DNA of 48,620 nt from an uncultured Eubacteriales bacterium (GTDB lineage: Bacteria; Bacillota; Clostridia; Saccharofermentanales; UBA5734): NCBI GenBank assembly GCA_903835065.1, contig CAILLO010000077.1, positions 1 through 48,620 of the forward strand, in the 5' to 3' direction. The translations under genes were made by a program, and so were the position numbers. Of the stretch, positions 17,966 to 25,172 are shown piece after piece. Below the pieces are notes generated by a model, which worked only from the letters and a program-made list of their open reading frames with translations, had not been told where the DNA came from and made no database searches. How positions within the stretch are numbered: the stretch's first letter is position 1; each line of letters opens with the position of its first letter.

Positions 17966-18733
17966 CTACATCCTGTGGGAGAGGTCTTCCCGTGGTTTTC
18001 CGTCCAGATGCTCCCGGTTCTTCGAAGAATTCCGGACCGACGCCGGAGCCAGCCATTTCGCGGCGTTCCGCAGGACAAGACGGATTTCCTTCTGGTAGAA
18101 GATCGGAAAGGTCTCGTGCCCCGGAGTGAACTGGAAGACCTTGCCTCTACCACGGTCGAACACGCACCCGCTCCTGCAGACGTCTCCTCCTTCCCACCAG
18201 GCGAGGAAGACGATCTTGTCGGGATCCGGGATGAGCAGGGGTTCCCCGTACATCTCGTCCTGGGGAATCTCGATGCAGTCCTCGATGCCTTCGACGATGG
18301 GGTGTCCTGGAGCGATGACCCACAGGCGTTCCTTCTCCCCCTTCGGCATGGTCCTGAATCTGCCCCACCCACCAGGTTGCGGGAAGATGCCCATCAGCTT
18401 CTGCCACGGTTTCGAGAAGGTGGCGGAATGGAGGACGATGAGCCCCATCCCGTCGTTGATCACCCGTTCGCAGATCCGGTTCGCCAAGCCGTCATCGAAC
18501 TCGTTGTTATCCAGGTGGCTCCACCAGACCAGCACGTCGGTGTTCTCGAGCACGTCTCCGCCCAGACCATATTCGGGCTGGTCCTGCGTCGCCGTGACGA
18601 CTTCGAAGGCCGGATCCTCGAGGAATCCCTCGGCGATCGCCATGTGCATGCCCTGCGGATAGACGCTCAGCACGGGCTCACGCCGGTCCTGGTTGTGTTC
18701 GCACCAGACGGTGACCTTGATTTTCCGTTCCAT
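17966..18733 (-). CDS. ThuA-like domain protein (second of two)
   Basis: A 255-residue ThuA family protein, distantly related to the one at 10950-11588. Segments typical for the family are VTVWCEHNQDRREP at the N-terminus, VLVWWSHLDNNEFDD, GMGLIVLHSATFSKPWQKLMG and QFTPGHETFPIF. The ATG at 18731-18733 has GGGGAG about 7 bases upstream; a reading seven codons longer begins without a ribosome site. It follows the zinc-less MDR gene by 17 bases. Two ThuA copies in one operon imply that ThuA-type chemistry is central to the pathway, but the reaction is not known from sequence. Confidence 0.82.
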   Translation of the reverse strand: MERKIKVTVWCEHNQDRREPVLSVYPQGMHMAIAEGFLEDPAFEVVTATQDQPEYGLGGDVLENTDVLVWWSHLDNNEFDDGLANRICERVINDGMGLIVLHSATFSKPWQKLMGIFPQPGGWGRFRTMPKGEKERLWVIAPGHPIVEGIEDCIEIPQDEMYGEPLLIPDPDKIVFLAWWEGGDVCRSGCVFDRGRGKVFQFTPGHETFPIFYQKEIRLVLRNAAKWLAPASVRNSSKNREHLDGKPREDLSHRM

Positions 18734-18750
18734 GCCGCGCTCCCCGTACT

Positions 18751-19734
18751 TCAAGATCTTCGCCAGTCGAACAGGGCACAGGTCTTCTCCAATCGGCCGG
18801 CTGCGATCTCACCATACACCTTGTCGCAATACCGAGGCGATTCCAGCTGGTAGATTCCTTCGACTCGGATATGCCCGTCGCGAATCCATTCCATGGCTTT
18901 GAGGAAGCTCCCGAAATTGCTGTTCGGCAGGAATTCCGAGGGGCGCCTCGGGAGCGACCATTCCCAACCCGAATGCAAGTGCACATATCCATAGAAGATC
19001 TTCCTCAGGAGCGTATGCGCATCCAGGTCCGTGGACCGGTACCAGGGGACGCCGATCAGCGACAGTTCGCCGCCTTTCCGAAGGGACTCGAGCAGCGAGA
19101 CGGCCGCTTCCTCCATGCCGGAGCATTCGAGTCCGAGGCCGATCCTCCCCTTGATTCCAGGGACTTCGTCGAGGGAGGACAGCACATGGGTCAACCCGCA
19201 GGATTCGGCCACCGCGCGTCGGTTGGCTGTAGGATCGGTCGCGAAGACTTCATACCCGCAATGCTGCATGACCTGGGCGCACATCAGTCCGACGATGCCC
19301 AGACCCGTGACCGCGACGGGCTCCGTGGGCCGGATCGCGGTTTCAATCAACGAAGTCATCGCGATGGCTGGGATGCGGCCGATGACCGCATGTTCCGGCT
19401 TCATTCCTTCAGGGACCGGCACCACGTCCGATTGCCGGACGCGTTGAAGAGCCGCATGGGGTGCCGGTGTGAAGACCAGGTCGCCCTTCTTGACCGATTC
19501 CACCCCTTGGCCGGTGGCCAGCACTTCCATGACGGCCGCATAGCCCGTCGACATGGGATAGACGGCTTCACCGGAATAATCCATATATCCACCGCGCTCC
19601 GAACCTGAAGAGATCAGGGAGACGATCGTCCTGCCCACGATTTCTTCCGCAGTCGGGGCCTGGTCTTTCCATTCGCAGGACACGAGTTCGGCCTTCTGTC
19701 TTCCGACGAACTGGACGCAGCGGTTCATTTCCAT
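18751..19734 (-). CDS. Medium-chain dehydrogenase lacking zinc-site motifs
   Basis: A 327-residue MDR-fold protein. The usual catalytic CxxCxxD and GHE motifs are absent; instead it has SSGSERGG and STGYAAVMEV at the equivalent positions, like the zinc-independent branch that includes bacteriochlorophyllide dehydrogenase relatives. A Rossmann motif AVTGLGIVGL lies near residue 158. The start is uncertain: ATGs at 19747-19749, 19732-19734 and 19726-19728 are in frame. I chose 19734 because GGAG lies 9 bases upstream. The gene begins just after a perfect palindrome (19761-19798) that separates it from the solute-binding protein gene, so its expression may be lower than that of the transporter part. 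Confidence 0.78.
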   Translation of the reverse strand: MEMNRCVQFVGRQKAELVSCEWKDQAPTAEEIVGRTIVSLISSGSERGGYMDYSGEAVYPMSTGYAAVMEVLATGQGVESVKKGDLVFTPAPHAALQRVRQSDVVPVPEGMKPEHAVIGRIPAIAMTSLIETAIRPTEPVAVTGLGIVGLMCAQVMQHCGYEVFATDPTANRRAVAESCGLTHVLSSLDEVPGIKGRIGLGLECSGMEEAAVSLLESLRKGGELSLIGVPWYRSTDLDAHTLLRKIFYGYVHLHSGWEWSLPRRPSEFLPNSNFGSFLKAMEWIRDGHIRVEGIYQLESPRYCDKVYGEIAAGRLEKTCALFDWRRS

Positions 19735-19760
19735 TTCAATCGACTCCATCTTGTGGATTT

Positions 19761-19798
19761 CGGTCCGGATGCTCCCCGCGCGGGGAGCATCCGGACCG
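19761..19798. terminator. Perfect 38-base palindrome between transporter and enzyme genes
   Basis: Bases 19761-19779 and 19780-19798 are exact reverse complements, with a CGCG centre. In RNA this gives a hairpin of up to 17 base pairs with a four-base loop. It lies 18 bases after the solute-binding protein gene (minus strand). No U-run follows on either strand, so complete termination is unlikely. A 3'-protecting or partly terminating stem, as seen after binding-protein genes in other transport operons, fits better. Confidence 0.65.
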
Positions 19799-19816
19799 GG
19801 ACTACAAACGTAGGGT

Positions 19817-21391
19817 CTACTTGACTCCCTTGGAGTCGAGGAAGGCGTTGAGCTGCTTCTGGATCTCGGTCTTGCAGGCGTCGATTCCTGCGTCCTTGGA
19901 CTGCTGCACGAAGGCCGTGAAGGCAGCCTCGACATCAGGCACCAGACCGATCATCAGAGGATTGCCATACTGGGTCTTGACGTTGTTGATCGCCGTGTAC
20001 TGCGTCTGGATCGGCTGGGTGTCGAGAACGAATCCGGCGAGAACGCTGGGCTTCGTCAGCGCGACATCCTGGGCGACACGGTCGTAGTAGGTCGGCCATG
20101 CATCGGCCTTTTTCAGGTTCAGCACGTCGTTGGCCGTGGCGCTGGACGGGAAGAAGGCTCCGCCGAGGTGCTTGGAGAGGTCGATGGAGGCATAGGAGAT
20201 CTGGTTGTCGGCGGTCAGGGTATAGTTGATTCCAGGGAGGCCGTATTGCGTGAGCATGTAGTAGTCCTTGTTCGTCTGGAGCAGGTTGACGAGCATCACG
20301 GCCCTCTCAGGATTAGGTGCGTTGTGCGTGACGGACAGCATGTTGGATGTCGGTCCCTGCCCAGTGACGACCGACAGGGGGTTGAGGCGGTTCCACTCGA
20401 AGAATCCGATCTTCCAGCCTGGATGATCCTTCTCGAGTTGCGGGACCTGGTTGGTGTCGTTGGGGAACTGACCGTTGAAGGTCGAGGCGGCTTTGCCGTT
20501 CAGCACGGAGAACTCGCCCCACTCGAGGCTGGAAAGTGCACTCTGGGACCAGTAGCCGGCATCGGCCCACTGCTTCATCCTAGGCAGCATCGCCTTGAAT
20601 TCGGGAGTCTCGATGGTCTCGAGAAGGACTCTCGGATTCGCGGGGTCGATGACGAAGTTCGACTGGTTGTCACCCGCGACGTCGACGATCTGGTACTTCG
20701 TCGAAGGGATGAACATGCAGTTGAACACCTGGGCCTGATAGTCGTCGGACGGAAGCATGTCGGGCACGTTGTCCTTGATGCCCTGCAGATAGGCACCGAC
20801 GGTGTCGAGGTCCTTGATGACCGGAAGATTGTACTTGATGCGCAGATCTTCACGATACATGAAGCTGGATTCGCTGTAGGTCTTGGCCTGGCAGGGAATG
20901 CCCATGATCTTGCCATCGATCTTCACGGCTTCCCAACGGTCCGCCGTCATGGACTTCTGGATATCGGGGGCATACGTCGGAATCAGATTCGTCAGATCGA
21001 GGAAAGCACCCTTCTTCGCGTACTGCGAATAGAGGAGCCAGTCCGCGGAGTAGATCAGGTCGTAGTTATCGCCGGATGCCAGAGCGAGGCTGTAGTTGTT
21101 CTGATAGTCGTTTCCAGCGGCATACGTGATCTTGATGGTGGCGTTCAGGTCCTTCGTCATCAGCGTGTTCAGAGCCGCATAGAACTTGTCGGTATCATCC
21201 TGGTTGAGGGGAGCGTCGCTGATCATGAAGAGCTTCAGTTCAACCTTCTTGCTGATATCGATCGCTGCGGTCGTCGGAGCCGTCGTCGGAGCCGTCGACG
21301 GAGTCACAGCCTTGCTGCAACCCGAGAAGACGCTCACCATGAGCAATAGGGACAGAATCAGGATCACCGGTCGTGCGAAGTTCTTGTTCAT
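19817..21391 (-). CDS. ABC transporter solute-binding lipoprotein (LplA type)
   Basis: A 524-residue extracellular sugar-binding protein. Residues 1-24 form a lipoprotein signal with a basic start and hydrophobic core, followed by the lipobox VFSGC with the lipid-carrying cysteine at 25. A Thr/Pro-rich tether with a repeated TAPT unit follows, then the binding domain (KVELKLFMISDAP). Length and the two LplB/YtcP-type permeases upstream indicate the family-1 oligosaccharide type. The ATG at 21389-21391 has AAGGAGG 6 bases upstream; an in-frame ATG 22 codons earlier also follows AAGGAGG but at a poor 3-base distance. No ATPase gene is present, so a shared MsmX-type ATPase encoded elsewhere is expected. 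Confidence 0.92.
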   Translation of the reverse strand: MNKNFARPVILILSLLLMVSVFSGCSKAVTPSTAPTTAPTTAAIDISKKVELKLFMISDAPLNQDDTDKFYAALNTLMTKDLNATIKITYAAGNDYQNNYSLALASGDNYDLIYSADWLLYSQYAKKGAFLDLTNLIPTYAPDIQKSMTADRWEAVKIDGKIMGIPCQAKTYSESSFMYREDLRIKYNLPVIKDLDTVGAYLQGIKDNVPDMLPSDDYQAQVFNCMFIPSTKYQIVDVAGDNQSNFVIDPANPRVLLETIETPEFKAMLPRMKQWADAGYWSQSALSSLEWGEFSVLNGKAASTFNGQFPNDTNQVPQLEKDHPGWKIGFFEWNRLNPLSVVTGQGPTSNMLSVTHNAPNPERAVMLVNLLQTNKDYYMLTQYGLPGINYTLTADNQISYASIDLSKHLGGAFFPSSATANDVLNLKKADAWPTYYDRVAQDVALTKPSVLAGFVLDTQPIQTQYTAINNVKTQYGNPLMIGLVPDVEAAFTAFVQQSKDAGIDACKTEIQKQLNAFLDSKGVK

Positions 21392-21532
21392 GAATTTCCT
21401 CCTTCTTGAGATTTCGGACGATTCACTTTCCTGCACCGGGTCCGATGGTATTGGCATTGACCTCCTTCGTGGTTCCACCGGTATTGACGAAGTTCGTTCT
21501 TGCATTTCTGGCATGAAACATCCCAGGGATCT

Positions 21533-22426
21533 TCACCCCTTGACCGCACCGATCGTAATGCCTCTCACGAAGTATTTCTGGAGGAACGGGTAGAGAAGAA
21601 TGATCGGACCGGTGGTGACCACGGCGGTCGCCAGCTTCACCGATTCCGTCGGCATCGTCCCCTTCCGGAAATAGGACGCAGCAGCTGCAGACAGGGCGAC
21701 GAACTGAGCTGAAATCGTCTTGTAAAGCAGATACTGAAGCGGCCACTTGGAACTGGTCGGAACGAAGAGGGACGTCGAATACCAATCGTTCCAGTACTGC
21801 AGGGCGAGAAAAAGTCCCACGGTCGCGATGACAGGCGTCGAGAGCGGAATGACGATCCGGCGGAAGATGAAGAAGTCCCCCGCCCCGTCGATCTTCGCGG
21901 ATTCGATGATCGATTCCGGTACCGATCTCATGAAATTGCGGATCAGCAATATGGAAAAAGCGCTTTCAAGAGAGGGGACGATCAGAGCCAGAAGCGTATC
22001 CTTCATTCCCAGTCCGACGATCAGCAGGTACCAGGGAATCAGTCCGCAATTGAAGAGTGTCGTGAAATAGATGAAGAAGGAGATCTTGTTCGCATACTTC
22101 AACTCTTTCCTCTGCAATGCGTAGCCTGCCATCGACATGAAGAACACCCCGACCACGGTACCGGTCGTCGTGACCAGGATGCTGACTTCATAGGCGCTGA
22201 TGATCTTTTCCGGGAAGAGGAATATCGCCTTGTAGGCATCCAGCGATAATTCCCTGGGAATGATCGAGTATCCATACTGGATGATGACCTGGTTGGCCGT
22301 GAAAGATCCTGCCAGTACGAGCAGGAACGGAATCAGGCATAGGAGTCCGATCAGCGTCAGATAGAAATACCCGAAGCCGTCGAATACGGATCTCGCACTG
22401 AAGATCTTGTCCTTTACCTTGCTCAT
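21533..22426 (-). CDS. Carbohydrate ABC transporter permease (YtcP/MalG type)
   Basis: A permease of 297 residues with about six membrane segments, starting at FYLTLIGLLCLIPFLLVLAG. The ATPase-docking EAA-type loop is visible as ESAKIDGAGDFFIFRRIVIP. Length and sequence style match the YtcP partner of LplB. Two starts are possible: the ATG at 22436-22438 abuts its GGAGG, too close for good initiation, while the ATG at 22424-22426 lies 12 bases from the same GGAGG; I use the latter. The 106-base gap (21392-21532 in all) to the solute-binding protein gene holds ribosome sites but no clear promoter or terminator. It would form the membrane channel with the LplB-type subunit. Confidence 0.9.
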   Translation of the reverse strand: MSKVKDKIFSARSVFDGFGYFYLTLIGLLCLIPFLLVLAGSFTANQVIIQYGYSIIPRELSLDAYKAIFLFPEKIISAYEVSILVTTTGTVVGVFFMSMAGYALQRKELKYANKISFFIYFTTLFNCGLIPWYLLIVGLGMKDTLLALIVPSLESAFSILLIRNFMRSVPESIIESAKIDGAGDFFIFRRIVIPLSTPVIATVGLFLALQYWNDWYSTSLFVPTSSKWPLQYLLYKTISAQFVALSAAAASYFRKGTMPTESVKLATAVVTTGPIILLYPFLQKYFVRGITIGAVKG

Positions 22427-22472
22427 CGCGTAAAGCATCCTCCATGATGTCGGGGGCCCAATGGGCTTTACC

Positions 22473-23450
22473 CTAGAAAAGCGCGTTCTCTTTGTTGATT
22501 TTCCGGATGATGGCGTTGACGATCATGACCGCTGCGAATCCGAACAGGGACTGATAGAGACCTGCCGCCGTGCCCGTGCTGACGTTGAAGTTGATGACCA
22601 GAGACCGGTAGATATAGGTGTCAAGAATATCGGTCGCGTTGAACAGAATGCCGTTGTTGCCGATCAGCTGATAGAACAGGTCGAACTGGCCTCTCATGAT
22701 TCCACCAAGGCTGAACAGTACCAGCATGATGAAAGTCGGCTTAAGCAATGGAAGCGTGATATAGCGGATCTGCTGGAAGATGTTGCAGCCGTCGAGTTCC
22801 GATGCTTCGTACATCTCCCGGTCGATGCCCATGATCGCGGCCAGATAGATGATGGTGCCATAGCCTAGTCCCTTCCAGGTATTGAAGAAGACCAGGATGT
22901 ACTTCCATACGCTCGGAAGCATGTAGACGTTGACGGGCTTGATTCCGAAGACCTTCAGGACGGAATTCAGGGAACCGAGCTCGAAGTTGAAGATGCTGTA
23001 GGCGATCGCACCGACGATGACGAACGATACGAAATAGGGCAATAGCATGATGGATTGCGTCGTTCTCTTGTATATCCGGCCGCGGATGTCATTCAGAATG
23101 ATCGCCGTGAAACACTGTAGACCGTTCCCAATGAATATGAAGGCAAGATTGTACAGAACCGTGTTCAACGTCAGACGCCATACGACGGCGTGAGCCCCCC
23201 CGAAAAAGAGGAATTCGAAATTCTTCAACCCGACGAAAGGGCTCCCGAACAGACCCCCTATGAAATTGAAGTTGATGAAGGCGTAATACAGACCGACAAG
23301 CGGGGCATACGCGAATATTGCGAAAAAAGCGAGCGACGGGAGCATCATCAAGTAAAGAACACGGTTCTTTCCGATTTCTCGGCTGAAGCTCAGCATGCCG
23401 TTGCCCTTGGTCTTGACCGTCAGCAATCCAGGTTCCGGTCTCTTCCGCAT
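22473..23450 (-). CDS. Carbohydrate ABC transporter permease (LplB/MalF type)
   Basis: A 325-residue permease and the first gene of the long operon. The first membrane segment is YLMMLPSLAFFAIFAYAPL (about residues 33-51), and further hydrophobic stretches give about six. The ATPase-docking loop is YEASELDGCNIFQQIRYITLP. The ATG at 23448-23450 has GGAGG 9 bases upstream. Its 5' leader of roughly 100 bases carries an operator-like palindrome at 23533-23546, and the promoter lies at 23556-23584. It should pair with the YtcP-type permease encoded 34-46 bases downstream. Confidence 0.92.
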   Translation of the reverse strand: MRKRPEPGLLTVKTKGNGMLSFSREIGKNRVLYLMMLPSLAFFAIFAYAPLVGLYYAFINFNFIGGLFGSPFVGLKNFEFLFFGGAHAVVWRLTLNTVLYNLAFIFIGNGLQCFTAIILNDIRGRIYKRTTQSIMLLPYFVSFVIVGAIAYSIFNFELGSLNSVLKVFGIKPVNVYMLPSVWKYILVFFNTWKGLGYGTIIYLAAIMGIDREMYEASELDGCNIFQQIRYITLPLLKPTFIMLVLFSLGGIMRGQFDLFYQLIGNNGILFNATDILDTYIYRSLVINFNVSTGTAAGLYQSLFGFAAVMIVNAIIRKINKENALF

Positions 23451-23532
23451 GCAGACTATCCTCCATCGACAAAAGGTTCATGCTTCACAAATCCACTGGT
23501 TCATACAACCGATCATCGACTATGAAATTCGT

Positions 23533-23546
23533 GTGTAACGTTCCAC
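23533..23546. promoter_or_regulatory. LacI-type operator-like palindrome at the operon promoter
   Basis: GTGTAACGTTCCAC is a 14-base palindrome with one mismatched pair (GTGKAA half-sites) and the central CG typical for LacI/GalR family operators. It lies 10 bases downstream of the -10 box, at about +3 to +16, a position where bound repressor blocks initiation. The lacI-family gene at 13371-14477 in the same operon is the obvious candidate to bind it. It lacks the spacing of the CcpA cre consensus. Confidence 0.65.
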
Positions 23547-23555
23547 TTCGAATTC

Positions 23556-23584
23556 ACAATACCACCGGGATTCCGAGGTGTCAA
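23556..23584 (-). promoter_or_regulatory. Sigma-A type promoter of the catabolic operon
   Basis: On the minus strand TTGACA (23579-23584) is followed after 17 bases by TATTGT (23556-23561). The -35 is perfect and the -10 matches four of six bases including the key first and last T and second A. It directs transcription into the LplB-type permease gene with a leader of about 100 bases. The whole 23451-23818 interval is clearly poorer in GC than the genes around it, as expected for a regulatory region. Confidence 0.75.
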
Positions 23585-23755
23585 CTCTCAATCTCATGAA
23601 AGCTGCGGCGATTTCCGATCACCACTGACCGTCGAAATCTACACATCGCATAGAATGGCCCCGTTCAAGTGAATTATCAATGTTGTTTCTCACAGACAGT
23701 CGCACCTGGTCGCCGAATCGATGTCCATTCAAGTCGACGCGACTACAACAACAAT

Positions 23756-23769
23756 GCGTATCGTTCCAC
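23756..23769. promoter_or_regulatory. Second, weaker operator-like site upstream of the promoter
   Basis: GCGTATCGTTCCAC matches 12 of 14 bases of the operator-like site at 23533-23546, with one half-site perfect. It is about 223 bases from the first site, roughly 21 helical turns, so DNA looping between two repressor dimers would be possible. One half is degenerate, so chance similarity remains possible. Confidence 0.35.
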
Positions 23770-23818
23770 ATCGGTATTGCAACATAGAAACCGGCCGGGA
23801 TCTTGAATGCCATTCCAG

Positions 23819-24481
23819 TCAGGCTTCGAACAATCGATCGATGTTTCCCAAAACTTCAGCAAGGCTGCCGAGCACCCGATCGGTCCAACGTCCTGAATCG
23901 GAGGTCGGGGGCAGCAGGTCGGGGATCATGATCGTATGCATCCCTGCCGATTTTGCAGCCCGAAGGCCTGAATAGGAATCTTCGACAGCGATGCATCTCT
24001 CCGGAGGAATCCCGATTCGAATGGATGCCAACAAATAGATGTCCGGAGCAGGCTTGCAGCGTTCGACTTCGTCTCCATGCGCACGAATCGTGAAGAACGG
24101 AAGAATCCCCGACGGTTTCAACATGCGTTCGACCGTATCTCTCGACGTCGAAGTGACGAGTCCTACCGGGATTCCCGTCGTCTGAAGGTAGCCAAGCAGT
24201 GGTCGCGCACCTGCTTTGACGGGTATGCCATCATCGATCGCTCTTTGATAAATCCCTCTTGCCGTAGACTCGAGAAGGCTGAATCGCATCGGGCCGTCGA
24301 TCGATTCACGGATGATTTCTTCCGATGCGGACCTGTCGATCCCGACCGTACGAAGCAGGATTTCGCGGGACAATGTGATCCCGAGTTCCGCGGCCGCCTT
24401 CATCCAAGAGTCGATGATCAGCGACTCCGAATCGAGCAGTACCCCATCCATGTCCAGCAATATGGCGAATCGTCGTATCAT
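23819..24481 (-). CDS. HAD superfamily phosphatase/phosphomutase (beta-phosphoglucomutase-like)
   Basis: A 220-residue HAD subfamily IA protein. Motif I is LLDMDGVLLDSE with the nucleophile D10 and acid-base D12, motif II is LVTSTSR, motif III lysine is in CKPAPD, and motif IV is VEDSYSG. The second aspartate of motif I is typical of phosphatases and phosphomutases. The cap region between residues about 17-90 is helical, as in beta-phosphoglucomutase. The start ATG has only a weak purine-rich GGGGGTGG upstream. It is encoded upstream of the sugar-operon promoter, and the leader of 337 bases between them suggests separate control. It may remove phosphate from a sugar phosphate of the same pathway. 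Confidence 0.88.
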   Translation of the reverse strand: MIRRFAILLDMDGVLLDSESLIIDSWMKAAAELGITLSREILLRTVGIDRSASEEIIRESIDGPMRFSLLESTARGIYQRAIDDGIPVKAGARPLLGYLQTTGIPVGLVTSTSRDTVERMLKPSGILPFFTIRAHGDEVERCKPAPDIYLLASIRIGIPPERCIAVEDSYSGLRAAKSAGMHTIMIPDLLPPTSDSGRWTDRVLGSLAEVLGNIDRLFEA

Positions 24482-24699
24482 CGAAACCCACCCCCATTCT
24501 CATGTTCGGATGAACCCGGGAGTCCCATGCGGATCGGATTGTCCGCCGAAGCATGGAATTCCGAACCCTCTACATATCCGGTTTCGCCCCTGACCTGCCC
24601 CACTTCCACCTGTCTCAAGACGAACGCGATCCGCTCTTCCTCATGCCTCTGTTTCTTCAAGTTCCCCTCCGCTTCCTTGGATCCCATTCTATTCGAAAA

Positions 24700-25142
24700 C
24701 CAGCTTTGGGAGTGGACTGTGTTTTCGGAGAGCTACGACTTCGTGGAGGACCGGGGCGCCGTATGGCCCGATCCAGCTGCGCGGGGCGCCGGAATATCTG
24801 CGAAGCGACAACGGCAGCGAATTCTCGGCCAAGGAACTGCGGAGTCGGCCGCTGAGCATCGGGGTGACGACGACGTGCATCGATCCGGGAAACCCGTGGG
24901 AGAACGGGTACATCGAGAGCTTCAATGCCCGGATGCGAGACGGGTTCCTGAACGGGAAGGTGTTCGACACCTTGAAGGAAGCGGAGGTTTTGACACGGCG
25001 CCGGGCGGATAACTACAATACAGTCAACCCCACTGCAGTCTTGGCGGACGACCGTCGGCACCGCAATCGATCTTCCCGGATTTCGTCGGTATACGGCCGC
25101 TGGAAGACTGATCCGCGGGGCGCGTACCTCGGTGACATTTGA
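24700..25142 (+). pseudogene. Decayed IS3-family transposase remnant
   Basis: The plus strand shows fragments of an IS3-type DDE integrase in different frames. SYDFVEDR (around 24731-24755) matches the segment around the first catalytic aspartate. After a frameshift and a deletion, GAPEYLRSDNGSEF carries the second aspartate, and DPGNPWENGYIESFN followed by LNGKVFDTLKEAE and NYNTV carries the glutamate and the C-terminal part. Some 50 codons normally present between the first and second blocks are missing, as is the whole helix-turn-helix OrfA. It cannot encode an active transposase. No terminal inverted repeats were recognised. The 24482-24690 stretch before it holds no gene that I can support. 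Confidence 0.82.
24990..25019 (+). promoter_or_regulatory. Outward promoter-like sequence inside the IS remnant
   Basis: TTGACA (24990-24995), an 18-base spacer and TACAAT (25014-25019) form a near-consensus promoter on the plus strand. It reads out of the transposase remnant into the dehydrogenase gene at 25173, with a leader of about 145 bases. The bases also encode the old transposase, so a chance match is possible, but no other promoter for the plus-strand gene is visible. Confidence 0.5.
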
Positions 25143-25172
25143 AACCGTGCAGAAAGAAATGGGAGGCGGAAC

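Noticed and set aside
21392-21532. Small RNA or riboswitch before the solute-binding protein gene
   Set aside because: Only ribosome-site-like GGAGG tracts were found; no stable conserved fold or promoter could be drawn.
23533-23546. CcpA cre site at the catabolic promoter
   Set aside because: The cre consensus needs an extra base on each side of the central CG; this palindrome lacks both, so a local LacI-type operator fits better.
24553-24855. Plus-strand frame encoding about 100 residues in the IS region
   Set aside because: It overlaps the transposase remnant in another frame and has no recognisable motif or ribosome site.
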